Below, piece by piece: positions 50,974-59,554 of a DNA stretch of 64,000 nucleotides. The notes below the pieces were generated by a model. The model was given only the letters and a program-made list of their open reading frames with translations, ran no database searches and was not told the origin of the DNA. This DNA is from a virus. The first letter of the stretch is position 1; the number at the start of each line of letters is the position of its first letter. The DNA lies in the IMG/VR virus record IMGVR_UViG_3300042402_003577, positions 1 to 64,000 of that record. One strand, given 5' to 3'. The position numbers and the translations under genes were made by a program.

Positions 50974-50994
50974 GTATATTTATATTTTATTTAA

Positions 50995-51002
50995 CAAAAA
51001 TA
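50995..51002 (-). promoter_or_regulatory. Promoter of the adhesin operon (TATTTTTG)
   Basis: The minus strand reads TATTTTTG, a match to TAnnTTTG, 22 bases upstream of the paralogue 1 ATG and 40 bases downstream of a terminator. This marks a new transcription unit. Confidence 0.55.
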
Positions 51003-51041
51003 AGTATTAATTTTTATATTATAAAAATTATGTTATGTGTA

Positions 51042-51079
51042 TAAAAAAAAATAGGCGGCAAAGTTTCCTCTGCCACCTA
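51042..51079 (-). terminator. Terminator after the head auxiliary gene
   Basis: On the minus strand TAGGTGGCA (51079-51071) pairs with TGCCGCCTA (51060-51052), one G-T wobble, followed by a U run to 51042. It closes the transcription unit of the 391-aa gene. Confidence 0.85.
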
Positions 51080-51127
51080 CTCCACACACAAAACAATATA
51101 TTAATTAATTTTACTTAATAATATTTT

Positions 51128-52303
51128 TTATATACAATTTAGGCTAATTGTTTTACCACAAGGCCCTGTAGTAACAAAAGCATTCAAAGTAGCTTCTACT
51201 GCTGTTTGAGTAGTAGTATGTGCTTCTGGAACTAGAATAGTTGTGATAAAGTTTGGATGCCAGTTCATACTGTTTGCATTCTCATTTGGAGAAACTGTAT
51301 GGTATCCTAGTACATATTGGCAATATGATTGATTACAGTCAACTAGCAAGTTTTTAGTTCTTGATACGTTCAATTGAGCATAGTAAGGAGCTCCTGTAGT
51401 TTCAACTTCGCTGTTCAAACCATCAAAGCCTGTACCGCCTGGCATTTCAAGATACTCTTCCCACTGCAATTTAGCACCGTGACCTTCTGGTAATCTCATT
51501 CCTGTATTATCTACAGAAACACTTGTAGAATTTGGAGCCCATGCTGAACCTAAGATAACTTGGATAGCTCCAATAGTGTATCTATCAACAATAGCTTCTG
51601 CTGGAGGGAAACATCCACAATCTGCAGTGTTTACTTTGAAAGTAACTTCGATTGCACAAGAGAAACCTGCCGCTGGAGTAATTGGAGAAACTGGGTCTGC
51701 AGAAGTTCTTACTTCTTGAACATATTTAGACAACAACTCGTTTCCTTCAATTTCTGCTTTCAATTTCAAAGCAACTTCTTCACAGTCATGTGTATAATTA
51801 CAATCACCATCGCAAGAAGGACACTCTTCTGATTGAACAGAAATCAATTCTACATGGTATCTGTTTTCTGGGTAGAAAAAGTTCAATGTAGGATCGTTAA
51901 TTCTGATTCCAATAGAATAGTTTTGTGAACAATCTGTACAAGAGAAGTTAAACTTCGCTTTGTTAGACTGTCCAGTTTGAGGAGCTTTTACACTTGCATC
52001 ATCCATTGAACAAGATGTAATAGTCTCACCTGAAGCCAATCTTACATTGTCTGAACTTGTTTTAGAAAGATTTTTATCTACTCCAATTGCAATAAAAATA
52101 GATTTTACTCCTACAATAGTAGTAGCATCTACCGCTGTATTGGTTTCAGCGTTGTAAAAACCAATTTGACCTGGTCTTAGTAAGTATTGTTTAGTAGTAG
52201 CATTGTAAAATGCAGTACCCGTTGCAACAATACCGTATCCTGTCGCACTACCTGCTACTGCGGCAGTTGGAAGGAACATTTGTTTTTGAATTCTTGATCT
52301 CAT
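51128..52303 (-). CDS. Probable head auxiliary / decoration protein (391 aa)
   Basis: A 391-aa protein. It begins MRSRIQKQMFLPTAAVAGSA, followed by GTAFYNATTKQYLLRPGQIG and beta-rich segments. A Cys-rich hinge (ECPSCDGDCNYTHDCEE, about 158-174) and paired Cys elsewhere suggest disulfides or metal. Its codons lean to AAC, TTC and GCT like the capsid gene, which suggests high expression, and it has its own strong terminator. It lies three genes after the capsid gene. A major head-decoration or auxiliary protein is most likely. No exact family recognised. Confidence 0.65.
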   Translation of the reverse strand: MRSRIQKQMFLPTAAVAGSATGYGIVATGTAFYNATTKQYLLRPGQIGFYNAETNTAVDATTIVGVKSIFIAIGVDKNLSKTSSDNVRLASGETITSCSMDDASVKAPQTGQSNKAKFNFSCTDCSQNYSIGIRINDPTLNFFYPENRYHVELISVQSEECPSCDGDCNYTHDCEEVALKLKAEIEGNELLSKYVQEVRTSADPVSPITPAAGFSCAIEVTFKVNTADCGCFPPAEAIVDRYTIGAIQVILGSAWAPNSTSVSVDNTGMRLPEGHGAKLQWEEYLEMPGGTGFDGLNSEVETTGAPYYAQLNVSRTKNLLVDCNQSYCQYVLGYHTVSPNENANSMNWHPNFITTILVPEAHTTTQTAVEATLNAFVTTGPCGKTISLNCI

Positions 52304-52325
52304 TTTTAAATTTATTTAAGGTTTG

Positions 52326-53030
52326 TTAAATTTTTGATATGTTTAAAATTTTATTTAATTGTGACTCAAAGTCTATAGTATTGCCTACATCTCTCATTGC
52401 GATTAATACTGCAATATCAATAATTTTGTTTGCCTGGAAAGTTGAGTTTATTTCTATATCTCTTTGAACCGCAGGTGTACCATCAGGAAGGTTATATTGC
52501 CCTCCTCCATAGGTAAAATCTTGAGGATTTCCAGGTCTTAAAGGTTTTCTAATATAAGAAAGAAATATTTTTTCTATATCGAAGCCTTCATAGTATAAGT
52601 ATAACTTATTTCCAGACATGTCCATGTTTACTCTTTCAAAAACATAGGAAGAATTAAACATAGGATCATTTGTGTAAATATCATCCTTTTGTATGAAAAA
52701 ATTCTTAATAGTTTTTTTAGGACATTTAGCTGTAAAGCATACAGAATAGGACTCTAAATATCTATAATAATCTGGGGGTAAATCCGCAGTGTAATAGTCT
52801 TCGTTGATCTTATTGACTGGGAGTGGAAAATTTTTTATTTCCAGCTCCCTTATGTCATCTCTTCTTTTTTGGTTTATCTCTAATTGCTCACAAATGTTTT
52901 CAATATAAATTATGTAAGCTTCAAAAAGGTATTCGTCTATCTGAGGTATAAGAAAGTTAGCGTTTCTTAACCCATCTACCTTGTTTGCATGTTGTTTAAA
53001 TTTATAATGGGCTTCTTTTATTGAAAACAT
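52326..53030 (-). CDS. Head-completion / connector protein candidate (234 aa)
   Basis: A 234-aa protein. The N-terminus has a long helix (MFSIKEAHYKFKQHANK...), then LFEAYIIYIENICEQLEIN, a beta-rich middle with DLPPDYYRYLESYSVCF and KLYLYYEGFDIEKIFLSYIRKP, and a helical end (FQANKIIDIAVLIAMRDVG). The 'lysine-rich helix, DLPxDYYR, FLxYIRKP, RDIE' order is a pattern I associate with connector proteins of Bacteroidota phages. The start ATG overlaps the previous stop by one base. Confidence 0.6.
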   Translation of the reverse strand: MFSIKEAHYKFKQHANKVDGLRNANFLIPQIDEYLFEAYIIYIENICEQLEINQKRRDDIRELEIKNFPLPVNKINEDYYTADLPPDYYRYLESYSVCFTAKCPKKTIKNFFIQKDDIYTNDPMFNSSYVFERVNMDMSGNKLYLYYEGFDIEKIFLSYIRKPLRPGNPQDFTYGGGQYNLPDGTPAVQRDIEINSTFQANKIIDIAVLIAMRDVGNTIDFESQLNKILNISKI

Positions 53031-53941
53031 TATTTCATTTTAGCTTTTAAAGCCTCTTCTAGGCTTAAATATAGTGATGAATTTTCTGGTTTTTGTAAGA
53101 AATCAATAATATTCATAGTATCTGTTTGAAGTTGCTCTCCATTGAAGAATACTTTTATATTTTCTTTTCTTAACACTGCGTATTGGTACATTTTCTCAAC
53201 ATTGATAGTAACTTCCAATTTTGCTTTATTTTTAGAATCTGACAACTCAATAAATAAATCTTGAATAGCTGCCAAAGTTTCTTTATTACTATTTTCGGTA
53301 ATTTTAGAATACAACAAGTCTTCTATAATTACTTCCTTCTCATCTCCTGTCAATTTAATACCTAGTGCGGTACACATGTCTCTTTTTTGAGATAGGGTGA
53401 GTTTATTGTATCTTTCGTGTAATTTACTTGTTTTTTCACGCTTAGATTCTCTCACAGTAGCGTCTGCTATTTCATCTTCAATGATCCACTCTGCAGCAGG
53501 ATGTTTAGAAAGAGAAGTCTCTCCTATTACTGTCATTGAATCTGCCGACATAATTGCATAAATCAATTCTTCTGTCGGTTTATTTAGGTCAAGAACTTGA
53601 ATATCTCTTCCTAATTTAGCCCTGCATTTACTATGAGTAAAGAAAGGGTCTTTTCTATTAGAAGGATCTGCTGAAGTTATTTTTTGGTTAGTATACTCGT
53701 CATTTAATGCAAGTTTTTTTACTAATTCATTTATTTGTTCATCAGTATACCTACTATTGGTAGGGCCTAGATGGTATCTGTAAGCATTCTCGTCAAATTG
53801 TGGTCTAAATGTGTTAGCATTAGCCAAAAACGCATAGCTTTCAGAAGCTTGTCTATAAGCAGGGTCAATATTTACTTGCCAATGCTTATTCTTTTTAATG
53901 TTTGGGTAAATTTTTACCTTCTTGTTTGTTAGTGTACTCAT
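53030..53941 (-). CDS. Structural protein downstream of the capsid gene (303 aa)
   Basis: A 303-aa, highly charged protein without membrane segments. The first ~120 residues contain DPFFTHSKCRAKLGRD and LDLNKPTEELIYA; the middle and end are helical (KLHERYNKLTLSQKRDMCTA, LAAIQDLFIELS) with alternating Lys/Glu typical of virion or assembly factors. It starts after the tRNA-like gene. A minor head or connector protein is inferred from position. No family recognised. Confidence 0.6.
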   Translation of the reverse strand: MSTLTNKKVKIYPNIKKNKHWQVNIDPAYRQASESYAFLANANTFRPQFDENAYRYHLGPTNSRYTDEQINELVKKLALNDEYTNQKITSADPSNRKDPFFTHSKCRAKLGRDIQVLDLNKPTEELIYAIMSADSMTVIGETSLSKHPAAEWIIEDEIADATVRESKREKTSKLHERYNKLTLSQKRDMCTALGIKLTGDEKEVIIEDLLYSKITENSNKETLAAIQDLFIELSDSKNKAKLEVTINVEKMYQYAVLRKENIKVFFNGEQLQTDTMNIIDFLQKPENSSLYLSLEEALKAKMK

Positions 53942-53973
53942 TGTTTTGTTGTTTGTGTGATTAATAAAAATAG

Positions 53974-54044
53974 TAGCAACGACTCAGACTCGAACTGGTT
54001 AAACTGGCTTATGAGACCAGAGAGATCCATACCTCCCTCCTGCT
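53974..54044 (-). tRNA. tRNA-Met(CAT)-like gene, arms partly degenerate
   Basis: On the minus strand a tRNA shape is visible. The anticodon arm is CTGGT-CTCATAA-GCCAG, a 7-nt loop with anticodon CAT. The D arm is GAGG/TCTC with a GG in the loop, and the T loop is TTCGAGT flanked by CAG/CTG (only three clean pairs). The acceptor is AGCAG/TTGCT with the last two pairs mismatched. CCA is not encoded. Decoding Met (or Ile if the wobble C is modified) is expected. The weak acceptor and T stem mean it may be a divergent or decaying tRNA. It lies just after the capsid terminator. Confidence 0.6.
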
Positions 54045-54063
54045 ATCCTCTATCCAATGATAG

Positions 54064-54095
54064 AAAAAAGGGTATGATTAGAGGGCTCATACCCT
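54064..54095 (-). terminator. Terminator of the capsid gene
   Basis: On the minus strand AGGGTATGA (54095-54087) pairs with TCATACCCT (54077-54069), 9-nt loop, followed by six U (54069-54064). It lies 17 bases after the capsid stop and before the tRNA-like gene. Confidence 0.85.
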
Positions 54096-54111
54096 AAGGC
54101 CTATAAAGGTT

Positions 54112-55689
54112 TTATTTTCCTCTTAATACTGCTGGAATCAACTCACCGCATTTTGTAACATCTTTTACCATGATACCTGCGTATTCCATTCTATGTACTG
54201 TCCAGAAGTCACCTGCGTGAGACATCAATGAACCTTGGTTGTTACCGTAAGGATTTGACAATCCACCTTCGAAACCATAAGCTACATCTCTCTTAGATTT
54301 CAAGTAAGAAATGTTTTTACCAAAACCATCTCCCAATCCGTAGTTAACGAATGTAAATCTTGAAGACTCTGCTGGATAACCATTCTCATCTAGGATAGTG
54401 TTGAATGTTACGTCATCATAAGCTTTCATGTGCATAACTGTCAATGAACCACCAAATTTCAATTTGTATTGAGTATATGGAGTTTCAGTGTAAGACAATC
54501 CTGTTGGTCCACCTGGTACCAATGAAGCACCATCTGTTTTAATGAAATAATCTTTCATATCTTTGAAGAAACCTTGAGTTATTTGGTTGATAGCCTCATC
54601 AAACAATCTCAATCCAATCTCTCCAGTCCACATTACAACATTTCTTTGATCGTAAGCAACTCTTCCGAAGAATATATCTTGTAAGAAGTCTTTGATAAGA
54701 CCAATAGAGAAAGTGTTATAGAATTCTCTGTATCCATCTTCCAAAATCTCTTGAAGACCTGGTCCTTGGTTTACAAAGTATCCTGTAGACTCGTCAATAA
54801 CTGTAGAAGTACTTCTTTGATACATCAAGTGAAGTTCTTTTTCCATTTCAAATTCTTTGTTGAATTTAACCTCAGCAACTGAAGTGATATACATGTTACC
54901 TGTATTTTTCTTGCTCAATGCGTTAGCAATTCTTGTTTGGAAAGCTTGTTGGCTCTCACCTGCTTTTCTTCCTGCCAAGATCAACAAATCTGCCTCAGAC
55001 AAGTTACCGTTCAATCTTCTTTGAGCAGCATCTCCTGTCATTTGGTATTGCTTTCTAAATCTTGTCAATCCAGAACGGAATTTAATTTTACCGATAGCAT
55101 CAACACTCATTGAACCACCTTTTACAGATGCCTCAGAATAAGTAGAGTGCATTTTCATTACTCTTGTTCCTGGTGTAAACAAACTGTTGTCAACAAACAA
55201 GTTTGGACTATCAGTCATCAATTTTACTGTGTACACTGTGAAAGAACCTTCTTTAACTGGAGCTTTGCTTACACGCATGTTGAATTTTTTGCTGTCAGTG
55301 AATACCAATGTATCACCTTCTACAAATGTTCCAATGTCAAGTTTAATTCTAAACTCTCTTTGAGCAAGACCTTTTGTCAAGTTTCCTGGTTCAACGTCTT
55401 CAACGATAAGAGCTGGTCTGTATCCTGAAACCATGAATTCCCATTCTACTTTGTCACCTTCAATAGTGATAGTGTCAGAACCTTGTGCAAGTTCCAATAA
55501 TGGTGCAGTACCGTCAAATAATGTTTTCATTGACGCTAATTGACCCATACCGCCTAATGCATCTACGTCTGTTTTAATCAAACCAGCAGCATATAGATTG
55601 TTTAAGTTGGTATAGTTCATACCCCAGTTACGATCACCTGTGATCGTAGGAGCTTTTATAATACCGAATTTACTTTGTGATAATTTCAT
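54112..55689 (-). CDS. Major capsid protein (HK97-like fold expected)
   Basis: A 525-aa protein, close to the usual crAss-like capsid length (about 490-520). It starts MKLSQSKFGIIKAPTITGDR and has a helical N-arm, GDTITIEGDKVEWEFMV and long beta strands, EMEKELHLMYQRST (spine-helix type) and LQDIFFGRVAY. It follows the acidic scaffold gene and precedes its own strong terminator, both typical of the capsid gene. Codons favour AAC, TTC and GGT more than the neighbours, indicating high expression. The name is inferred from gene order, length and expression signs; no diagnostic motif. Confidence 0.8.
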   Translation of the reverse strand: MKLSQSKFGIIKAPTITGDRNWGMNYTNLNNLYAAGLIKTDVDALGGMGQLASMKTLFDGTAPLLELAQGSDTITIEGDKVEWEFMVSGYRPALIVEDVEPGNLTKGLAQREFRIKLDIGTFVEGDTLVFTDSKKFNMRVSKAPVKEGSFTVYTVKLMTDSPNLFVDNSLFTPGTRVMKMHSTYSEASVKGGSMSVDAIGKIKFRSGLTRFRKQYQMTGDAAQRRLNGNLSEADLLILAGRKAGESQQAFQTRIANALSKKNTGNMYITSVAEVKFNKEFEMEKELHLMYQRSTSTVIDESTGYFVNQGPGLQEILEDGYREFYNTFSIGLIKDFLQDIFFGRVAYDQRNVVMWTGEIGLRLFDEAINQITQGFFKDMKDYFIKTDGASLVPGGPTGLSYTETPYTQYKLKFGGSLTVMHMKAYDDVTFNTILDENGYPAESSRFTFVNYGLGDGFGKNISYLKSKRDVAYGFEGGLSNPYGNNQGSLMSHAGDFWTVHRMEYAGIMVKDVTKCGELIPAVLRGK

Positions 55690-55715
55690 GTTAATTTAAT
55701 TTTATTTTTGAATAT

Positions 55716-56855
55716 TTAATTTATGAATTCTAATTTAATTGTGTTGGGTTTTGTTTTTCCAGAAGCTCTTCTTAAACTTTCCGCCAACTTGCTTTTTTCT
55801 TTACTAGCTACTTCAATTTTATCTGACTTATCTGACAATCCTTCAAATATTTTGTAAGCTAATGCTACCATTTTTTCAGGATCAGAAAGATACTCATTTA
55901 ATTTTTGTTTAAATCCTGTAGCTCTTCCTACAACTTCTCCCTTATCGTTTCTTATCTCTTGTGGAGAAAAGATAAAATCTTCAAAATTACTTTTTTGGTT
56001 TTTAGCAATAACTACATTATCACTCTTACCACTTTGAATAGTTTGTCTGATTTTATTTACACTCTTAATATACTCTTCTCTTTGGATACGAGCATATTCT
56101 TGCTGAGATTTGATAAGATCATCTTCTTGTTTCTCTCTGAAAACTTTTAAATCAGCTTGAATCTTACTAGCTTGATTAAATAGCTTTCCTTTTTCTTTAT
56201 ACCCATCCAATAACGATTCTGCCTCTTCTTCTTCAAGATTCTTAACCGAAGTTAAATATGTCTTTACTAGAGCTGTAGCATTATCCTCATCTTCAATGTC
56301 TACATCCACCCAATTTGTTTCTGCGTGTAAATTGATATAATCATCAATATTTCCGCCATGCTTTAAAAAGTTAAGAACACCATCCACTCTAGGATCATCT
56401 ATTTTATATGAGCTTTTTACTAAATTTAGAGCTCTTTCATCTAAAGTAGCTTCATAAGCTTCAAACAAGGCATCTTCTGATCCATCCCAATCTTCTGGGA
56501 GATTTAAAAGGTTTTTCTCTTGTAATTCTGAAGCAAATATTTTTAAAGGATCTACTTCTGAATTTTCTTCGTCATCTTCGTCTGAAGACTCCTCATCTTC
56601 TTCTTTGGAAGAAGCAGCTTCTTTCTTCTTGTTTAAGATTGCTTGCTTCTCTTCTTCATTAAGATCAAGATCATCAATATTGTCTTCATCTATTAAATCA
56701 GGATTAACTAGGGAAGAGTCATGGTCTTCATCATCATCCTCTTTATTTGTTTCCTCTGTTTCGTTTATAGATTCTATTTTATCTGACAAATTGTTATCAT
56801 CTAAAAGATCGTCATTGAATTCTATAATGTCAAAATCTAAATTGCTCTCTTGCAT
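55716..56855 (-). CDS. Probable scaffolding protein (379 aa)
   Basis: A 379-aa protein. Residues 1-110 are very acidic (runs of Glu/Asp and Ser such as KEEDEESSDEDDEEN). The middle is helical, and a coiled coil spans about 220-290 (FREKQEDDLIKSQQEY). The C-terminus is short and basic (LRRASGKTKPNTIKL). This is the classic scaffold design: acidic, helical body with a basic tail that binds capsid. It lies between portal and capsid genes. A weak promoter-like CAATTTTG occurs in the 129-bp gap upstream. The alternative is a capsid-internal protein. Confidence 0.7.
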   Translation of the reverse strand: MQESNLDFDIIEFNDDLLDDNNLSDKIESINETEETNKEDDDEDHDSSLVNPDLIDEDNIDDLDLNEEEKQAILNKKKEAASSKEEDEESSDEDDEENSEVDPLKIFASELQEKNLLNLPEDWDGSEDALFEAYEATLDERALNLVKSSYKIDDPRVDGVLNFLKHGGNIDDYINLHAETNWVDVDIEDEDNATALVKTYLTSVKNLEEEEAESLLDGYKEKGKLFNQASKIQADLKVFREKQEDDLIKSQQEYARIQREEYIKSVNKIRQTIQSGKSDNVVIAKNQKSNFEDFIFSPQEIRNDKGEVVGRATGFKQKLNEYLSDPEKMVALAYKIFEGLSDKSDKIEVASKEKSKLAESLRRASGKTKPNTIKLEFIN

Positions 56856-56984
56856 ATTTGTTTGTTTTATGTGTGTGTAAAATAATTGTTTTGTACTGCA
56901 AAATTGAAAAAAAATTATTTTTTTATAAATTATTTTTTTCTTATAATAAAAAAATTAATTGGTGAGCCCAGTGTTTATAAGGGA

Positions 56985-59495
56985 TTAATCTTTTTTCCCT
57001 TTTTGTTTCATCATCTGAATTTCTGTTTCAATTTTTTTATTCTGAAGTTGTATCTGTGCTATTTTAGCATCATTAAGCTCTACGCTTGACTCATTTTCGT
57101 TTTTTTCCATTTGTAATTGAATCAAATCGTTTGTTCCATCTTGGTCAATATCGTTAGCTCTTTGTAATCTCTGAGCATTCAATTCAGCAGACTTTAATGT
57201 TACAGCATTTCTATCATCAGCCATTTGTTTTTGAGTCTTCAATTCCTCTTGTTTAGCCTGAATCTGCATTTGTTGCATTTGCATTTGTTGCTCTTGTTGA
57301 GATTTTTGCATTTGCTCTTCTTTAGCTTCTTTTTGCTCTTGAATTCTAGCAATGATGTTTTTAACCTCTGTAGCATTCTCTGTAGTGAGAATTTCTGTAG
57401 CCACTCTTAAATCTCCTCCACTATTTTGGATAATAGGTTGAATTAAGTTTTTCAATTGACTAATAATCTCTGTATCTCTTAATGTATTAGTAATAAATAC
57501 TTTATAGTTATAATTTGCAAAATCTGCCACCTCTGTATTCAATGTAGCTATACTTAAATCTGAAAGAATATAAGAAGCCTTCAATGGATTTTCCTTATAG
57601 ATTACTTTACAAATTTCAATATAGTTCTCAACGGTTCTTTCTTTTACATAATTATGCATGTAGAACCATTTCTCAGTTTGATTAGAGGATTGTATAATAC
57701 TTTGTTGGTTATTACCTATAGACTCATACGGAGATTGCTGTCCTAGTCTACCAGGGTTATAACTCATAGACTGTGCCATTTTTTTCTCAATATACTCTAA
57801 TAATTGTATTTTTTGATTTATTTCTTGTGCATGAGATAGGTTGATAGATTTCCAATAGTTAGGATCTACACCCATATTTCTTAAATCGCCTTCTTTAGAA
57901 GCACTAATTAAAGCCACCTTGAATTTCTTAATATAAGTCATCCACTGTGTAGGAGTCATTTCTTTTGGAATCTGTTCTTGTAATCCTAGCAATACATTAC
58001 CTATATCGGTCTTCATCAATTCAATAATTTGATTGATAACTACATTATACAAGAACTGCCAAGGTTTTCCTAAGTCAGCAATTGCTATAGGAGCTGAGTT
58101 TCTTGCCGAATAAACAGAGCCTGTATAAGGGCCTCTAATTTGAAAAGGGTTGTCAACGTCTCTATATTGATTAGGAATAGGTTCAACTTTTATATAAATC
58201 TTTGGATTGGTGAATATTTTATATCCATGCCAGAATTCAGGTATCCATAAAATTTCTTGCTTAACATCTGTTTCTTTGTTAAAAACATAAGTTTCATCCG
58301 CAATAGTTTTTTCTAGGGTGCCATTTTCATTTAACCTAAAGATATATTTAATTTTTTTCAAAGACTTCCAAACAACATGCGTTACTCTTAGTCTTCTAAT
58401 TTTAAAATTATCCGTGTAATTATCTTCCCAAGGATCTACCCAGCTAGGAGTAGCTTCGGAATCTGTAGGATTCATAATAGCGTTAGGAATAATTTCCCAC
58501 ACCTTAGAATCTGAAGGAGAGTTTAATGTAGACTCATATTTGTCAAAAACTTCTCTCTCTTCTTCGGTAATTATATTACCAAATTTTTGATATATCTCGT
58601 AAATAGATAGATACTCGTCATAAGTACACCAGTCTGCTTCATCCAAGAAGTCAACATCTTTTGATTTAGCATAGTTGAAATACAAAGGATTACAAGCTCT
58701 GATAGTAGGTCTACCATTTAACTCTCCTGTCCAATATACTTCTTCTCCTGTAATAATTACATCTTTCCAGCCTTTATCAAAAACTAATTTAATTCTGTCT
58801 GTACGAATATGATATTGTAGTAACTCATCGGTAAGCTTTTCTTCAGGAAGTTTAAATCCTTTAGCCATGTAAGTTTCTACCTCCACTGGTGTCATTTTAT
58901 TAATGGTTTCCTCGAGCTGTGCATCTAGATTGGCAGTAATTTCTTGTAGCTTTTCTAAATACTGAGGGTCCATTGACGGGTCCATCTGGGCTTTTATTTC
59001 TTCCAATCTTTTTTGATTGGCTGCTTTTGCTTTTAAAAGTAATTCTTGTCTTACAATCTTTGAAGTATTCTCAATTAAAAGCTCTCTACGCTTTCTTTGT
59101 CTAACTGACTCACTTGTAGAGTTTGTACTAACCACTCTAATATTAAAAGGTCTTTTGATTTCCTCTCCTTCTAGATCGTGTAATACGTTTTGTAATATAG
59201 GGAAATGTATAAAATCACTTTGGTTAATCTCAATTTCTGGAATATCCATTCCTAATTCATTCTCAATTATATTCCCTGTATTTATATAACTAGTAAAATC
59301 CATTCTACCGTTATATAGTTCGTAGTTTATCTTGAATTTTTCTTTTCTCTCGTTATAATAGTTGTATTGATTGCATAGGTAATCCATTCTCTGCCTTGCC
59401 CAGGCATAGTTATCGGCTATTTTTTTCTTATAACTTAGCCTATCACTTCCAGGCATGTTTAAGAATTGTGCGGTTAAACTATCGTTTATTACCAT
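56985..59495 (-). CDS. Portal protein (836 aa)
   Basis: An 836-aa protein. The N-terminus has NYAWARQRMDYLCNQYN and FTSYINTGNIIEN; then DFIHFPILQNVLHDLEGEE and a basic helix, EEVYWTGELNGRPTIRACNP and LYFNYAKSKDVDFLDEADW, and the helical stem/wing region (NVVINQIIELMKTDIGNVLL). The last ~130 residues are a Gln/Met/Lys coiled coil (QMQQMQIQAKQEELK). The 'VYWxGExNGxPxxRxxNPLYF' pattern matches portal proteins of crAss-like phages. It forms the 12-fold ring where DNA and cargo pass. It lies between terminase and scaffold; a promoter precedes it. Confidence 0.85.
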   Translation of the reverse strand: MVINDSLTAQFLNMPGSDRLSYKKKIADNYAWARQRMDYLCNQYNYYNERKEKFKINYELYNGRMDFTSYINTGNIIENELGMDIPEIEINQSDFIHFPILQNVLHDLEGEEIKRPFNIRVVSTNSTSESVRQRKRRELLIENTSKIVRQELLLKAKAANQKRLEEIKAQMDPSMDPQYLEKLQEITANLDAQLEETINKMTPVEVETYMAKGFKLPEEKLTDELLQYHIRTDRIKLVFDKGWKDVIITGEEVYWTGELNGRPTIRACNPLYFNYAKSKDVDFLDEADWCTYDEYLSIYEIYQKFGNIITEEEREVFDKYESTLNSPSDSKVWEIIPNAIMNPTDSEATPSWVDPWEDNYTDNFKIRRLRVTHVVWKSLKKIKYIFRLNENGTLEKTIADETYVFNKETDVKQEILWIPEFWHGYKIFTNPKIYIKVEPIPNQYRDVDNPFQIRGPYTGSVYSARNSAPIAIADLGKPWQFLYNVVINQIIELMKTDIGNVLLGLQEQIPKEMTPTQWMTYIKKFKVALISASKEGDLRNMGVDPNYWKSINLSHAQEINQKIQLLEYIEKKMAQSMSYNPGRLGQQSPYESIGNNQQSIIQSSNQTEKWFYMHNYVKERTVENYIEICKVIYKENPLKASYILSDLSIATLNTEVADFANYNYKVFITNTLRDTEIISQLKNLIQPIIQNSGGDLRVATEILTTENATEVKNIIARIQEQKEAKEEQMQKSQQEQQMQMQQMQIQAKQEELKTQKQMADDRNAVTLKSAELNAQRLQRANDIDQDGTNDLIQLQMEKNENESSVELNDAKIAQIQLQNKKIETEIQMMKQKGKKD

Positions 59496-59515
59496 TTTTA
59501 GTTTATTTAAAAAAA

Positions 59516-59523
59516 CAAAATTA
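59516..59523 (-). promoter_or_regulatory. Promoter element upstream of the portal gene (TAATTTTG)
   Basis: The minus strand reads TAATTTTG, a full match to TAnnTTTG, 21 bases before the portal ATG in the 59-bp terminase/portal gap. No clear -33 element. AT-richness makes chance occurrence possible. Confidence 0.4.
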
Positions 59524-59554
59524 ATTAAAAATTATTTTTTTATAAAATTTATTT

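Noticed and set aside
37211-53941. Diversity-generating retroelement acting on a fibre gene
   Set aside because: No reverse transcriptase gene and no template/variable repeat pair was seen; the variation in the paralogue locus looks like cassette divergence.
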